From Fodinicola acaciae (GTDB lineage Bacteria > Actinomycetota > Actinomycetes > Mycobacteriales > HKI-0501), in NCBI RefSeq assembly GCF_010993745.1, contig NZ_WOTN01000004.1, positions 1,178,001 through 1,242,000 on the forward strand: 64,000 bases of DNA, written 5' to 3'. Position numbers and translations under genes: made by a program. Numbering within the stretch: the first letter of the stretch is position 1; each line of letters begins with the position of its first letter. Under the pieces are notes generated by a model that saw nothing but the letters and a program-made list of their open reading frames with translations, did not search any database and was not told the DNA's origin. Of the stretch, positions 15,901 through 23,879 are shown piece after piece.

Positions 15901-16463
15901 CCCAACGGCGGCAAGCCGTTGTCTCGACAGTACCGAACCATCGCTCGCATGAGTGCGACAGTCAGCTGCTTCATGAACGCCTCGTCTGGCGGCCGGAGCC
16001 GGTGGACGGTACTGCCACTGCCGAACTGCCAGGCGGCCAGATTGAGTTTGTCCTCCGGGATCACGACCTGAAGGCGATTGGCAGTGTACTCGGTTTGCGA
16101 CTCGCATATGCGGTAGATAGACCAGGCGGTGTTTTGCTCGACCAGCATGGCGTGTGGGCCGTTTAGCGGGAAGCGCAGCTCTAGTGTGTCGTAGTCATAG
16201 CGCTTCTTGAACGGTCCTCGTTTGCCATGCGTGACCTTGCCCGTAATGATATTGATGACGGTATAGGGCCATGCCTTCTGGCGGTTGACGTGGTTGACAA
16301 ACTTGTGGATCTTCCGATTGATTGCATGCAGCGCCGGCGTCAGGTCTCTGACGGATTGTTCCCAGTCTTTGACCTTTTGCTGCTCCTTAATGGCTTCCTG
16401 TGCTGCTCTGTTCTCTTCTTCGTCCAGCTCGCGTTCGAGGTCGCGCCAACTTGGGTCCGGCAT
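15897..16463 (-). CDS. hypothetical protein with N-terminal coiled coil
   Basis: A 188-residue protein. Residues 5-45 are strongly charged and coiled-coil-like (ERELDEEENRAAQEAIKEQQ). The remainder is a mixed fold with many basic residues (HGKRGPFKKRYDYD) and a C-terminal helix with MRAMVRYCRDN. No family recognised. Convergent with and overlapping the end of the 540-residue gene by 4 bases. Confidence 0.5.
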   Translation of the reverse strand: MPDPSWRDLERELDEEENRAAQEAIKEQQKVKDWEQSVRDLTPALHAINRKIHKFVNHVNRQKAWPYTVINIITGKVTHGKRGPFKKRYDYDTLELRFPLNGPHAMLVEQNTAWSIYRICESQTEYTANRLQVVIPEDKLNLAAWQFGSGSTVHRLRPPDEAFMKQLTVALMRAMVRYCRDNGLPPLG

Positions 16464-16529
16464 CTCATCACTCTCTTGGTCGGAAGCACGCGTTAAATAT
16501 TCATTGCTCTAGTATGCGCATCTGAGTCG

Positions 16530-17123
16530 TCATCTGCGCCGTTCAAGCGTCTTCCGCAGTTCGGAGCGACGGCGAAGGTACCATCGTGCACGTGGATTCG
16601 TGACCAAAGCGCGGAGCGTCGTTGGATACAACCCTCGTCGACCCAGGCGCTTGATCATCCCAGTATCGATCTCTCGCGCCCATCTCCAACCGCGGGCATC
16701 GGCGAACTCGATATACATCGGCGCTCGTCGCTGCGGTTTCTTACCCAGGTGCATACTGCGAACAGCGCTGCCTCCGGGCTCGATCACGTCGGTAACGGGG
16801 TAGGGCTCAAGACCGTCGTCGTGGCCTTCGCCTACCCATTGGCCAGCGTAGCCAGTGACCTGAGTTATTGGCCGGTCCGACGCGTTATGTACCCGCAAGT
16901 CGACTGTCTTGCCATGCTCGTTGCTCCCGTAGTTTTGTAGCGTGCAGGTAACGAGCGCCGCCTGCTGAAGTTCCGACGTGCGGCGATCGCGTAAGAGGAT
17001 GTAGAACCCAAGCAATAGCGATCCGCCAGTCAGTACAGCGCTGAGCCACTGCGGGATGTTTCCCCATCGGTCGACGGGTGGTTGCGCGGCCACGGCTAGG
17101 ATCGTTGCTAGGATGCTCGACAC
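16530..17123 (-). CDS. membrane-anchored hypothetical protein
   Basis: A 197-residue protein. An N-terminal segment is followed by a helix at about residues 25-43 (WLSAVLTGGSLLLGFYILL), then a beta-rich module (TVDLRVHNASDRPITQVTGYAG) and a very basic C-terminus (YLRRRSELRKTLERRR). The helix-plus-beta layout recalls the 11609-12280 protein. Product unknown. Confidence 0.5.
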   Translation of the reverse strand: MSSILATILAVAAQPPVDRWGNIPQWLSAVLTGGSLLLGFYILLRDRRTSELQQAALVTCTLQNYGSNEHGKTVDLRVHNASDRPITQVTGYAGQWVGEGHDDGLEPYPVTDVIEPGGSAVRSMHLGKKPQRRAPMYIEFADARGWRWAREIDTGMIKRLGRRGLYPTTLRALVTNPRARWYLRRRSELRKTLERRR

Positions 17124-17399
17124 GCTAGCTCCAGTTGTCGAGGAATGATGTATCGCAAGGCGTGATCGTAGGCTCTGTGCGACGCAAAGCGGTATCGGCT
17201 AGCTGGCCCTGCTTGCCAGTCCTATCGGATGCATGGTGGTGTCGTAATGCCCATGGCATGAAAAGACCGGCATCGGCGTTCGGTCGAAACCTTAGGCCTA
17301 TCCGGTCATGGTGATAGCGCTATTGTAGCAGGCTATGTATTGGACGATCAAGTTTGACTTGTCTAATAGGCATCTTTGCGTAAAACTTAATATATAGCA

Positions 17400-18122
17400 A
17401 TGCTTATACATCAAATATCCCCGACTCCACTCCAGCCGACCGTACTGTACCTATCGACAGCTTCGGGCCGTTCTCCTAATAACGTGCTGCGATTGATCGA
17501 GTCGGCGGACGGATGGGACGGTGAGATAGGGAGTATGATTGCGAAGTTTCTGCGCGAACTATCTGAGCATGACTTCGAGCTTATGACGCTCTACCTGCTA
17601 TGGTCGGAGACTGGCCATACCCGTACCGAGCAGGTTGGCTCAATACTGTCTCGTCACAAACCTTTAGAAGTCGTTGTGGCTTGCGATTCGGCATTCACGG
17701 AGTCATCACCGAGCTTGGCCGAGCTGGAGAGGCGACTACCGAACCCGTACCTATATTCGTCTGAATACGATGCACGCAGTGCTTGGCTGCGGTCGCACGC
17801 CAGCATTGAGCAGCTGGTTCGTCTTGCCGTCACATCAGGTCATGCAGAGCTGCTTCCGGACCAACCAGAGAGTTCCGCACGGTGGTCAGATGTCAGAGAC
17901 TACATCTTGCTGGAGACGGTCGGTAAACTCGTAGTGGAGCTGAAGCCTGAAGACCTGCGTAGCGCATGGCAACAGGTTTTGGACGAGGAGGCCGTCTCGT
18001 CACCCTCGCTGGCGGTTGCTGAGGTTCGGGCCTGGGCTGTCGCTCGTGGGATAAGGGTTAGCAAGCGTGGCCGCGTGTCACGGCAGGTGATGCGCCAATA
18101 TCAGGCGGCCGTGGCTAGCTGA
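17400..18122 (+). CDS. hypothetical protein with Lsr2-like C-terminal DNA-binding segment
   Basis: A 240-residue protein. The last 35 residues (about 206-240) contain VRAWAVARGIRVSKRGRVS followed by a helix with MRQYQAA. This matches the C-terminal domain of Lsr2 and relatives (I-R-x-WA-x2-x-G-x2-V-S-x-RG-R-I), which inserts its RGR loop into the minor groove of A/T-rich DNA. The first 200 residues are helical and unrecognised, and lack the Lsr2 dimerisation domain. It could be a xenogeneic silencer-like or site-targeting protein for this A/T-rich element. An A/T-rich stretch of about 60 bases precedes the start. Confidence 0.55.
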   Translation: MLIHQISPTPLQPTVLYLSTASGRSPNNVLRLIESADGWDGEIGSMIAKFLRELSEHDFELMTLYLLWSETGHTRTEQVGSILSRHKPLEVVVACDSAFTESSPSLAELERRLPNPYLYSSEYDARSAWLRSHASIEQLVRLAVTSGHAELLPDQPESSARWSDVRDYILLETVGKLVVELKPEDLRSAWQQVLDEEAVSSPSLAVAEVRAWAVARGIRVSKRGRVSRQVMRQYQAAVAS

Positions 18123-18194
18123 ATCCAGCGCTGTCAGCCATCCGGCATATGTCCATTGAACTTGCTGCCAACCAGGCGCATAATGAGAACTACT

Positions 18195-18437
18195 ATGACT
18201 CAGGAAGAACTATTCGCCGACCTCAAACAGTTCATCGCCACGACTGTGTCGCAGCAGGTGTCGGATGTGAGAGAAGACATTAGTCGTCTCGGCGAAAAAA
18301 TAGAGCAGCTCAAAACGGATGTTGACGAGCGCCTGGATGTAATCCAGGAAGCCATTGGTGAAGCCCAGGAGCGCAACGAAGCTAAGTTCGATGACCACGA
18401 CCAACGCTTGCGACGGCTGGAACAGCGGCCAGCGTAG
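18195..18437 (+). CDS. small coiled-coil protein
   Basis: An 80-residue protein using ATG 18195 (another ATG at 18183). After MTQEELFADLKQFI the sequence is a continuous amphipathic coiled coil (SRLGEKIEQLKTDVDERLD...) with long charged heptads. No catalytic motif. It probably oligomerises. The gene at 18446 follows within 10 bases, so they are probably cotranscribed. Confidence 0.55.
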   Translation: MTQEELFADLKQFIATTVSQQVSDVREDISRLGEKIEQLKTDVDERLDVIQEAIGEAQERNEAKFDDHDQRLRRLEQRPA

Positions 18438-18445
18438 AGCCCGTC

Positions 18446-18781
18446 GTGATAGGCCATATGCACGCCCTGCAAAGCATCGAAGATTTGAAGAAAGTCGCAG
18501 CCAACACGCGTGATGCGCCGGCATTTCTCGATCTCGCGGAACGTGCGACTAACTATGTCATGACGCACTGGGAGGAGCGCGAACACGTTGCACGAATCAT
18601 GGCCGGTGTATGGATGTCGCTACCCGCCACCGACCGATCACCTGCCCTCGATGAGATAGGCGGCGCATTTGCCGACCTGGAGCTACCAGACGCGCACATC
18701 CACCTTACTGAGGGAATGACAGTACGAGGCCGCTGGGCGCGTCTGGCCGCAGAAATACATGCCGGTCGTAGCTTCATCTAA
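18446..18781 (+). CDS. small hypothetical protein
   Basis: A 111-residue protein starting at GTG 18446 or ATG 18458. It is helical, containing FLDLAERATNYVMTHWEEREH and a C-terminal RWARLAAEIHAG. No recognised domain. Directly downstream of the coiled-coil gene and probably in its operon. Confidence 0.5.
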   Translation: MIGHMHALQSIEDLKKVAANTRDAPAFLDLAERATNYVMTHWEEREHVARIMAGVWMSLPATDRSPALDEIGGAFADLELPDAHIHLTEGMTVRGRWARLAAEIHAGRSFI

Positions 18782-18851
18782 CGTTCAGTGGTAGGCAGTT
18801 TTGACAGACATGCCCAGGTCTGTTGAGCCGACGAACTACGCCGCACCTGGT

Positions 18852-19064
18852 TTACCCGTAGGGATTCTCCAAGCTGTTGTCGACCACGACCTCGCCACCC
18901 GGCTCACGCAGATAATCGGCGTTGAGTCCGTCGTTGGAGGCAATGTGGCCGTGTCCGTCGCCAGGCGTGTTGCCGTTGCTGCCACCCCACAGGGCCTCCA
19001 CGCGGTCGCCGGTCTCCTTGACTCGCGCGTCCTCGCCGTCGAGCTTGCCGTCGTACCATCCCAT
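18852..19064 (-). CDS. small Gly/Asp-rich protein
   Basis: A 70-residue protein with an excellent ribosome-binding site (GGAGGGAGGTGACAACAT before ATG 19064), which makes this frame convincing over the opposite strand. Sequence features are DGKLDGEDARVKETGDR, GDGHGHIASNDG and EVVVDNS. Hydrophilic and probably partly disordered. Similar GDGHGH-containing short proteins occur, as I recall, in actinomycete mobile elements, but no function is known to me. Confidence 0.6.
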   Translation of the reverse strand: MGWYDGKLDGEDARVKETGDRVEALWGGSNGNTPGDGHGHIASNDGLNADYLREPGGEVVVDNSLENPYG

Positions 19065-19315
19065 ATGTTGTCACCTCCCTCCGTACCTCTAGCCCACAAA
19101 CTTCGGAGGCTTGGCTGATGGGACTTGGAAGAGCGACGCCTCGTGCAATGCAGGCAACCGCTGCTTCACGTCCGAGGCTATGCCGGTTGGGGGGCGAATG
19201 AATCCACTGTCACGTCAGCCGTCGCCGACAACTATGCAAAGAGGAAAGGGACTTTGGTCACTGGTACGAGATGGATGCCGCAGAGCTTCGACGATTATAC
19301 TGGCGATCTTGCGGT

Positions 19316-20635
19316 CTATCCCCGCGCATCAAATACCAGCACCCTGCCGCTATCCGCATCAATGACGTGCAGTCCTTGGTTCCATTCTTCGGCAACGCCC
19401 GTGGTATCGAGCTTGACGTACCGACGTAGATCTTCCGGTATGACTGCCAAGGCTTGCTCCAGCTCCGTGTAGAAGCCAGTTTCACTGAGGATGTACTCGA
19501 CGTAGCCCTCCAGCGAGTCGTACTCGCCCTCAAAGTGATCTTGGAAGGCTTCATCGGTCAATAGCTCCTCGTCGGTCTCACCCACGTATCCAACCCAGTG
19601 GGCGAACGCCTCGCCATGGGTTGCGATACCGCGGGCGATGCGACTCACTGCGGCGAACGAGGCGTACTCGTCCAGCTCAAAACCGCAGAAGTCACTGTGA
19701 TCCAGGATTGCCCATTCTTCGGCATCAGCGTGGTAGCCGTTGCGGAGGATGAACTGCACCGCGTCATGCAGCTCGTCAGGTTCGAGGGTGGCATCGAGCC
19801 AGGCTCCGTGCAGCTCACCGTCGTTGTAGTCGCTCAGTGAACCGACCCAGACTTGCGGTGTGTGGCCGCTGCTGCTGGCTACCTCGCTCCGGCTCGTGGT
19901 GGCCTGCTCAAAGGCGTCGTACTGGCGCTCAAGAGTTTCCCAGTAGGTGTGGAGTTCGTCGTCGGAGTCGGTCTCCCAGGAGTGGCGCTGTCCGTAGTTG
20001 TTCTGCCCGATCACGTAGCCGCCGGTACGGTCCTGGTGGCGGATGAGGCGGAACCACCCCATGGTCGGCATGCTCAGACCGTCGTCAGCCTCCAGGAGGA
20101 AGAGGTCGTCCAGATCGGATGTGGCTTCGTCCTCGACATCGTCGGGTCGCCACCGGCTGGCATCTGTCCACGGGAAGGAGTCAACCTCGTCCCTAGCTGG
20201 GTCAATGACCGTGGCCACCTGGCCGAGGGTCGTCACCGCGGCTGCCGAGATGCGCTCAATCAGCTCAGCGCGGTCTTGGGCTTCGGCCAGCTCGACCCAA
20301 TCGGCTACGGCGGCCTTGCTCGGTCGGTTCAGGCAGTAGGCGCCAAGCCAGTTGACCCACCACTGCACACGGGGCTCCAGGTCGTCATAGCCGGCAGTGA
20401 GTTCGTTGTGGATAGCCTCGGAGATTGCGCCAGTCGAAGCCAGGCTGTACATAGCCGAGGCTTGCCCCTCGTGTAGTTGAGAGGCAATGTAGCGGGCCGT
20501 ACGGTCGTCTATCTCGTTGCTGTCACGTAAGGCCCGACCGATGCCTTCACGGATGACCCGTTCGTCGTAGCCTTCGTCGGGTGGGATGGCGGTTAGGTAG
20601 TCGTGTTCACCTCCTGGTGTTGGTGTTCGTTCCAT
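19316..20635 (-). CDS. ArdA-type antirestriction protein with long N-terminal extension
   Basis: A 439-residue protein, ribosome-binding site TAGGAGG before ATG 20635. From about residue 250 it follows ArdA: WVGSLSDYNDGELHGAWLD, a middle part with DHSDFCGFELDEY, FAHWVG near residue 346, and EDFxDHFEGEYDSLEGYVEY. ArdA proteins are acidic DNA mimics that block type I restriction and are carried by conjugative elements. The C-terminal third is strongly acidic as expected. The first 250 residues are also acidic and do not belong to ArdA as I know it; typical ArdA is about 165-180 residues. Confidence 0.75.
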   Translation of the reverse strand: MERTPTPGGEHDYLTAIPPDEGYDERVIREGIGRALRDSNEIDDRTARYIASQLHEGQASAMYSLASTGAISEAIHNELTAGYDDLEPRVQWWVNWLGAYCLNRPSKAAVADWVELAEAQDRAELIERISAAAVTTLGQVATVIDPARDEVDSFPWTDASRWRPDDVEDEATSDLDDLFLLEADDGLSMPTMGWFRLIRHQDRTGGYVIGQNNYGQRHSWETDSDDELHTYWETLERQYDAFEQATTSRSEVASSSGHTPQVWVGSLSDYNDGELHGAWLDATLEPDELHDAVQFILRNGYHADAEEWAILDHSDFCGFELDEYASFAAVSRIARGIATHGEAFAHWVGYVGETDEELLTDEAFQDHFEGEYDSLEGYVEYILSETGFYTELEQALAVIPEDLRRYVKLDTTGVAEEWNQGLHVIDADSGRVLVFDARG

Positions 20636-20731
20636 ACGTAATCCTCCTATTTAGTTGTTTAGGCACTGAGTACCGTCTGCTGTCCGAATATCTGATCGAC
20701 GGGCAGTACGGTTGGTGTCATAGTTGTTGAC

Positions 20732-21313
20732 ATGGATGACAAGTACGTGCAGCAGCTACGAGCCAAGCTCGCGCCGGACACGGTCATCGCAACGCTGATT
20801 CGCGCAAGCTGCTTCTTGTCTGCCTACGAGCTGATCAAGTCCGAAGTACTCGAAAAAGTGCATGACTTTTTCTTGTGCGGCTTCGAGGGCGATACGTTCC
20901 TCTACGATGAGGCGTCATACCAGCGGGCGGTGGCTAGCCGCGACAAAAACCCGTTCAAAGCGTCCTGTGCTTGGCTCGTCGAGATGCAGGGCCTCACGGT
21001 TGAGCAAGTCGCCACCTTGGAGGACGTACGGCAACACCGGAACGAAATTGCGCACGAACTGCCGAAGCTGCTAACTGATCCAGACTTTGAAGTCCGTTTC
21101 GACTTGCTCCTGGCGGCCGCCGAGTGTGTCCGCGTCCTTGGCGTTTTCTGGGGATCGATCGAGGTTCAGACGGACCCTGACATCGCCATGGAGGATGTCG
21201 ACTTTGAGGGTATCAAGTCCGGGCCGTACCTCCTGATGGAGTACCTTATTTTGATCGCCAGCACGGCCGGTGAAAAGACACCGGAACCTGAGGGCAAAGA
21301 ACCCGCAGGTTAG
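20732..21313 (+). CDS. HEPN-like protein
   Basis: A 193-residue, mainly helical protein. R103-N-x3-H108 in RQHRNEIAHEL fits the R-x4-6-H (often RN-x3-H) active-site motif of HEPN domains, which in defence and toxin-antitoxin systems cut RNA. The helix before it (CAWLVEMQGLTVEQVATLEDV) is also as expected. It lies between the ArdA gene (divergent, 96 bases) and the integrase gene (convergent, 2 bases). No antitoxin-like partner is obvious beside it. Confidence 0.5.
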   Translation: MDDKYVQQLRAKLAPDTVIATLIRASCFLSAYELIKSEVLEKVHDFFLCGFEGDTFLYDEASYQRAVASRDKNPFKASCAWLVEMQGLTVEQVATLEDVRQHRNEIAHELPKLLTDPDFEVRFDLLLAAAECVRVLGVFWGSIEVQTDPDIAMEDVDFEGIKSGPYLLMEYLILIASTAGEKTPEPEGKEPAG

Positions 21314-21315
21314 CC

Positions 21316-22695
21316 TTAGCGGTTCGGCAAATTGACGGCAAAATTGACGGCAACGCAGCCTAACAACCACTGCCATCGACGCTCATTTGACAACAAATTG
21401 ACCTCTGTAAATCGTCCAGTTTCACCCTTCGGGAATGTCCTGAAGAGCCTTGTGTCCCCAGTTCGAGTCTGGGAGGAGCCACCACTGTTATTTGTGGTAT
21501 TGCCAACAACGATTTGATGCCTCTGCCGGTAGAATTGCCGGCAACGTACGCTGCCAGTGCCACGCGCAAACAACCGGCCCTCGACCATTTCGAGGGCTTT
21601 TTGTTTGCTGTCTAAGTCAACGTGCTGGTAGATGCCAGTCGTCCGAATGTCACCATGTCCCAAGATGGCTTGGATGTCACGGGCATGCACATCCAGATTC
21701 TTCTGCGCGGTCGCATTGCTGTGTCGTAGTCCATGCAACGTGATACGTCGCAACCCATGCTGCTGCTTGCAGATCCGCAGGAACGACCGAGCCAGATTAT
21801 GCGACTCAAGCGGCCGGCCCGTCCGCGTCGTAAAGACCAGTTCGTCGTCACGGCCAGTGCCTTGCCAATCGGGTCCAACCTCGGCCCGACACACGGCTTG
21901 AGCCGCACGTTGCTGTAGCAGGGCCGCACGTGCTGTTGCCAACAACGGTTCATCCCGTTCACTGGAGTCGGTTTTGAGTTCGACTTGGCGCAGCTGGCCA
22001 CCTATGCGTTGTATCTGCTGGCGGATACGGAGGATGGCGCGGTCAAAGTCCACGTCGCACCACCTGAGACCAAGCACCTCACCGCGGCGTAGGCCGTACA
22101 GTGCCAGCAGCACGAAGGCAGGAAAGAGAGGATCAGGACGAGCAGCTTCGAGAAAGCGGCTTGTCTCGTCAGGTGTCCAATAGGCGGCTTCTCCTGGTCG
22201 ATAGCGGGGCAGCTCAACCAGCCGGGCGACGTTGCGCAGCAGTAATTCCTGGCGCATAGCGTAGGTCAAAGCCGCGCTCAGCACCTTACGTATCTGATGA
22301 ATTGTGGCAATGCTGGTTCCGGTCGCATGCAGCTTGTCGAAAAATTCCTGCACGATCCGTACTGTCAGGCCATCGAGTCGATAACGCCCAAGACCTGGGT
22401 TGAGGTAGAGACGGGAAATCGACTCATGTCGTTGTCGGGTGAGTGGTCGGCGCTTTTCCCGCTCCAGCCAGTAGTTCAGGTAAGAGCCCACTTTCCAGCC
22501 TCGCTCAGCCAGCAAGATCCCTTGTCGAGCTGCCTCTACCTTCTTGTCGAGCTTGTCACGAGCTTCTTGTCGTGTTCGGCCGTAGACGCGGATTCTTTCC
22601 CGGATACCGTTCGACAGAAGTAGGGTCATGGCGGCTTCGTAGCGGCCATCTGCCCGCTTGGAGATTGATCCCTCCCCGTTTGCTCGTCGTGCCAT
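21316..22695 (-). CDS. int: tyrosine site-specific integrase
   Basis: A 459-residue frame. Residues 1-60 form the arm-binding N-terminus (GEGSISKRADGRYEA), followed by a SAM-like core-binding domain and the catalytic domain with RRGEVLGLRW (first Arg), ITLHGLRH (His and second Arg) and GIYQHV with the nucleophile Tyr near 356. The natural C-terminus is probably near residue 390; the last 70 residues read through the tRNA-derived core and repeats. The ATG overlaps the TAA of the excisionase-like gene (TAATG). It integrates an element at a tRNA gene. Confidence 0.9.
   Translation of the reverse strand: MARRANGEGSISKRADGRYEAAMTLLLSNGIRERIRVYGRTRQEARDKLDKKVEAARQGILLAERGWKVGSYLNYWLEREKRRPLTRQRHESISRLYLNPGLGRYRLDGLTVRIVQEFFDKLHATGTSIATIHQIRKVLSAALTYAMRQELLLRNVARLVELPRYRPGEAAYWTPDETSRFLEAARPDPLFPAFVLLALYGLRRGEVLGLRWCDVDFDRAILRIRQQIQRIGGQLRQVELKTDSSERDEPLLATARAALLQQRAAQAVCRAEVGPDWQGTGRDDELVFTTRTGRPLESHNLARSFLRICKQQHGLRRITLHGLRHSNATAQKNLDVHARDIQAILGHGDIRTTGIYQHVDLDSKQKALEMVEGRLFARGTGSVRCRQFYRQRHQIVVGNTTNNSGGSSQTRTGDTRLFRTFPKGETGRFTEVNLLSNERRWQWLLGCVAVNFAVNLPNR
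21330..21544. other. attachment-site region: tRNA 3'-end core flanked by arm-type repeats
   Basis: The core at 21451-21484 is the 3' end of a tRNA: T-stem CCCAG (21457-21461), loop TTCGAGT, stem CTGGG (21469-21473), AGGAGCC, A, CCA. No matching 5' half (GGCTCCT...) lies to the left, so it is a carried fragment; I could not assign the isotype. On the left are two perfect tandem 12-mers AATTGACGGCAA (21330-21341, 21342-21353) and a partial third near 21396. On the right is AATTGCCGGCAA (21533-21544, 11 of 12). Repeats of the same type on both sides of a core is the layout of attP. The integrase reading frame runs through the whole site. Confidence 0.65.
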
Positions 22696-22958
22696 TAGGA
22701 GATGTCTCCGGTGCGCGACTGCGCGATGAACTCATGGAGCGCAGCTACCGGGATCAGTCTGCGCCGGCCAATTGTGACGGTTGAGAGTTGCTGTGTCCGG
22801 ATGAGCTGGTAGAGACTCCACCGGCTGATTCGTAACGCACGGCATGCTTCGGCCACGGTCAGCACCAGCTCGGGGCCAGGCTCCGGCTCCCGCATGCTGC
22901 GAGCTGCCGCTCGCCAGAACCACTGCGGCTGGTGTGTCGCTGTTACAGCAGTGAACAT
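22695..22958 (-). CDS. excisionase-like HTH_17 protein
   Basis: An 87-residue protein, ribosome-binding site GGAGGTGATCT before ATG 22958. Residues 32-80 match the MerR-like HTH_17/excisionase domain: LTVAEACRALRISRWSLYQLIRTQQLSTVTIGRRRLIPVAALHEFI. Such proteins bind arm sites and direct excision by the adjacent integrase. The one-base overlap with int ensures coupled expression. Confidence 0.85.
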   Translation of the reverse strand: MFTAVTATHQPQWFWRAAARSMREPEPGPELVLTVAEACRALRISRWSLYQLIRTQQLSTVTIGRRRLIPVAALHEFIAQSRTGDIS

Positions 22959-23057
22959 AGATCACCTCCTCTCTGTTCGGTTGATGTTTAGGAGAGCTAC
23001 TGCCCTCCCTTGGCGTGACCACCGTCGTGTGGTGACCACGGCCAAGGGAAGTCGGTA

Positions 23058-23405
23058 TCAGCTAGCTAGTGACTCGCGGTGTTTGCGCAGCAGGCGCTTG
23101 ACGCTACTGAGCGATATGCCGTACTGCTTGGCGAGTTGCACCTTGGGTGTGCCCGCCATGAAGGCTGCGATGAGCAGCCGTATCTCATCCTCGTTGAGGC
23201 GGTCAGCGACGCGCCATAGCTGGGGACTCCGGCCAGTCGAGCTGACGGTGGGTGCATCCATGCCCTGTCGAGCTTGGGCCTCATGGAGTTGCTGCGCCGT
23301 GCTGACCAGGGTGTTTGCGAGGTCCGGGTGGTTGGAGTAAGCCCCTACAAGCTCCACCCATTCCCGCAGGTCAGAGCCGGTTTGCCGGCCTGCCGCGCGG
23401 TGCAT
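23058..23405 (-). CDS. small resolvase-type HTH protein
   Basis: A 115-residue protein whose C-terminus (NEDEIRLLIAAFMAGTPKVQLAKQYGISLSSVKRLLRKH) is a helix-turn-helix like that at the end of serine resolvases. No recombinase catalytic domain is present, so it is probably a DNA-binding regulator of the integration module. Its start overlaps the end of the upstream gene by 35 bases. Confidence 0.6.
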   Translation of the reverse strand: MHRAAGRQTGSDLREWVELVGAYSNHPDLANTLVSTAQQLHEAQARQGMDAPTVSSTGRSPQLWRVADRLNEDEIRLLIAAFMAGTPKVQLAKQYGISLSSVKRLLRKHRESLAS

Positions 23406-23595
23406 TCACCCCGTTGTCGGGGCCGAGCTGGTGGGTTATGTCGATGATCGTTTGGAACGCCAGTGCCTTGCCGGTCAGGTGATCGACCCGCCGTTGATCC
23501 CCTCTCGTGCGTGCGGCGTGGAGTTCCTGCGTGGCGTCCAGGCGTGCCTGCACGATTTGGCGGCGTAACGCCACCATTTCGCCGATGACGCTCAC
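23371..23595 (-). CDS. small helical hypothetical protein
   Basis: A 74-residue protein beginning GTG 23595, which overlaps the stop of the truncated gene before it (GTGA). It is amphipathic helical throughout (VALRRQIVQARLDATQELHAAR) with a basic C-terminus. Unknown; it belongs to the integrase operon by position. Confidence 0.45.
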   Translation of the reverse strand: MSVIGEMVALRRQIVQARLDATQELHAARTRGDQRRVDHLTGKALAFQTIIDITHQLGPDNGVNAPRGRPANRL

Positions 23596-23771
23596 CGCGC
23601 CGCCGCCACGAAGGTCCGCAGGTCAGCCGGCGCGTATCGCTGACCCGGTGGAGTGGGTCGTCTCGGCTGGTCGTCCAACGACCGCGGATTGATCCCGGCC
23701 GCCGCCAGTACCGCTTCGGCGCTTGCGCGGACATCGCAGGGCCAGCAGTCTCCGCACGCGCGGCACCAGAC
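23592..23771 (-). pseudogene. 5'-truncated gene remnant with double CxxC
   Basis: An open frame of 59 sense codons that ends in a TGA overlapping the next GTG but has no ATG/GTG start; the in-frame codon before it is a stop (23774-23772). It begins VWCRACGDCWPCDVRASAEAV, with closely spaced cysteines, and continues as a plausible Pro-rich protein tail ending LRTFVAAAR. Coupled overlap with the next gene argues that it was once a real gene whose 5' part was lost. The break lies beside a perfect hairpin that belongs to the core chromosome side. Confidence 0.5.
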
Positions 23772-23779
23772 TCAGCGAA

Positions 23780-23803
23780 GGGGCCGCTCGTGCGAGCGGC
23801 CCC
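23780..23803 (-). terminator. bidirectional hairpin at the accessory/core boundary
   Basis: GGGGCCGCTCG (23780-23790) and CGAGCGGCCCC (23793-23803) form a perfect 11-bp stem with a 2-base loop. It lies 77 bases past the stop of the 138-residue gene transcribed leftward and probably terminates that operon. Confidence 0.6.
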
Positions 23804-23879
23804 TCCTGTATGTGGCTAGACTCGAAAGTGGCAGTTCAGTGGTGTTCTCGAGAGGGTGTTCGCAGCACCCTCTTGAGGA

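Noticed and set aside
21421-21484. An intact tRNA gene
   Set aside because: Only the T-arm, acceptor 3' strand and CCA are present; no GGCTCCT 5' strand, D-arm or clear anticodon arm is seen upstream.
23766-23774. CCAGACTC near the right boundary as a second att core
   Set aside because: Only 8 bases match the tRNA-derived core and in the inverted orientation; attL and attR must be direct repeats.
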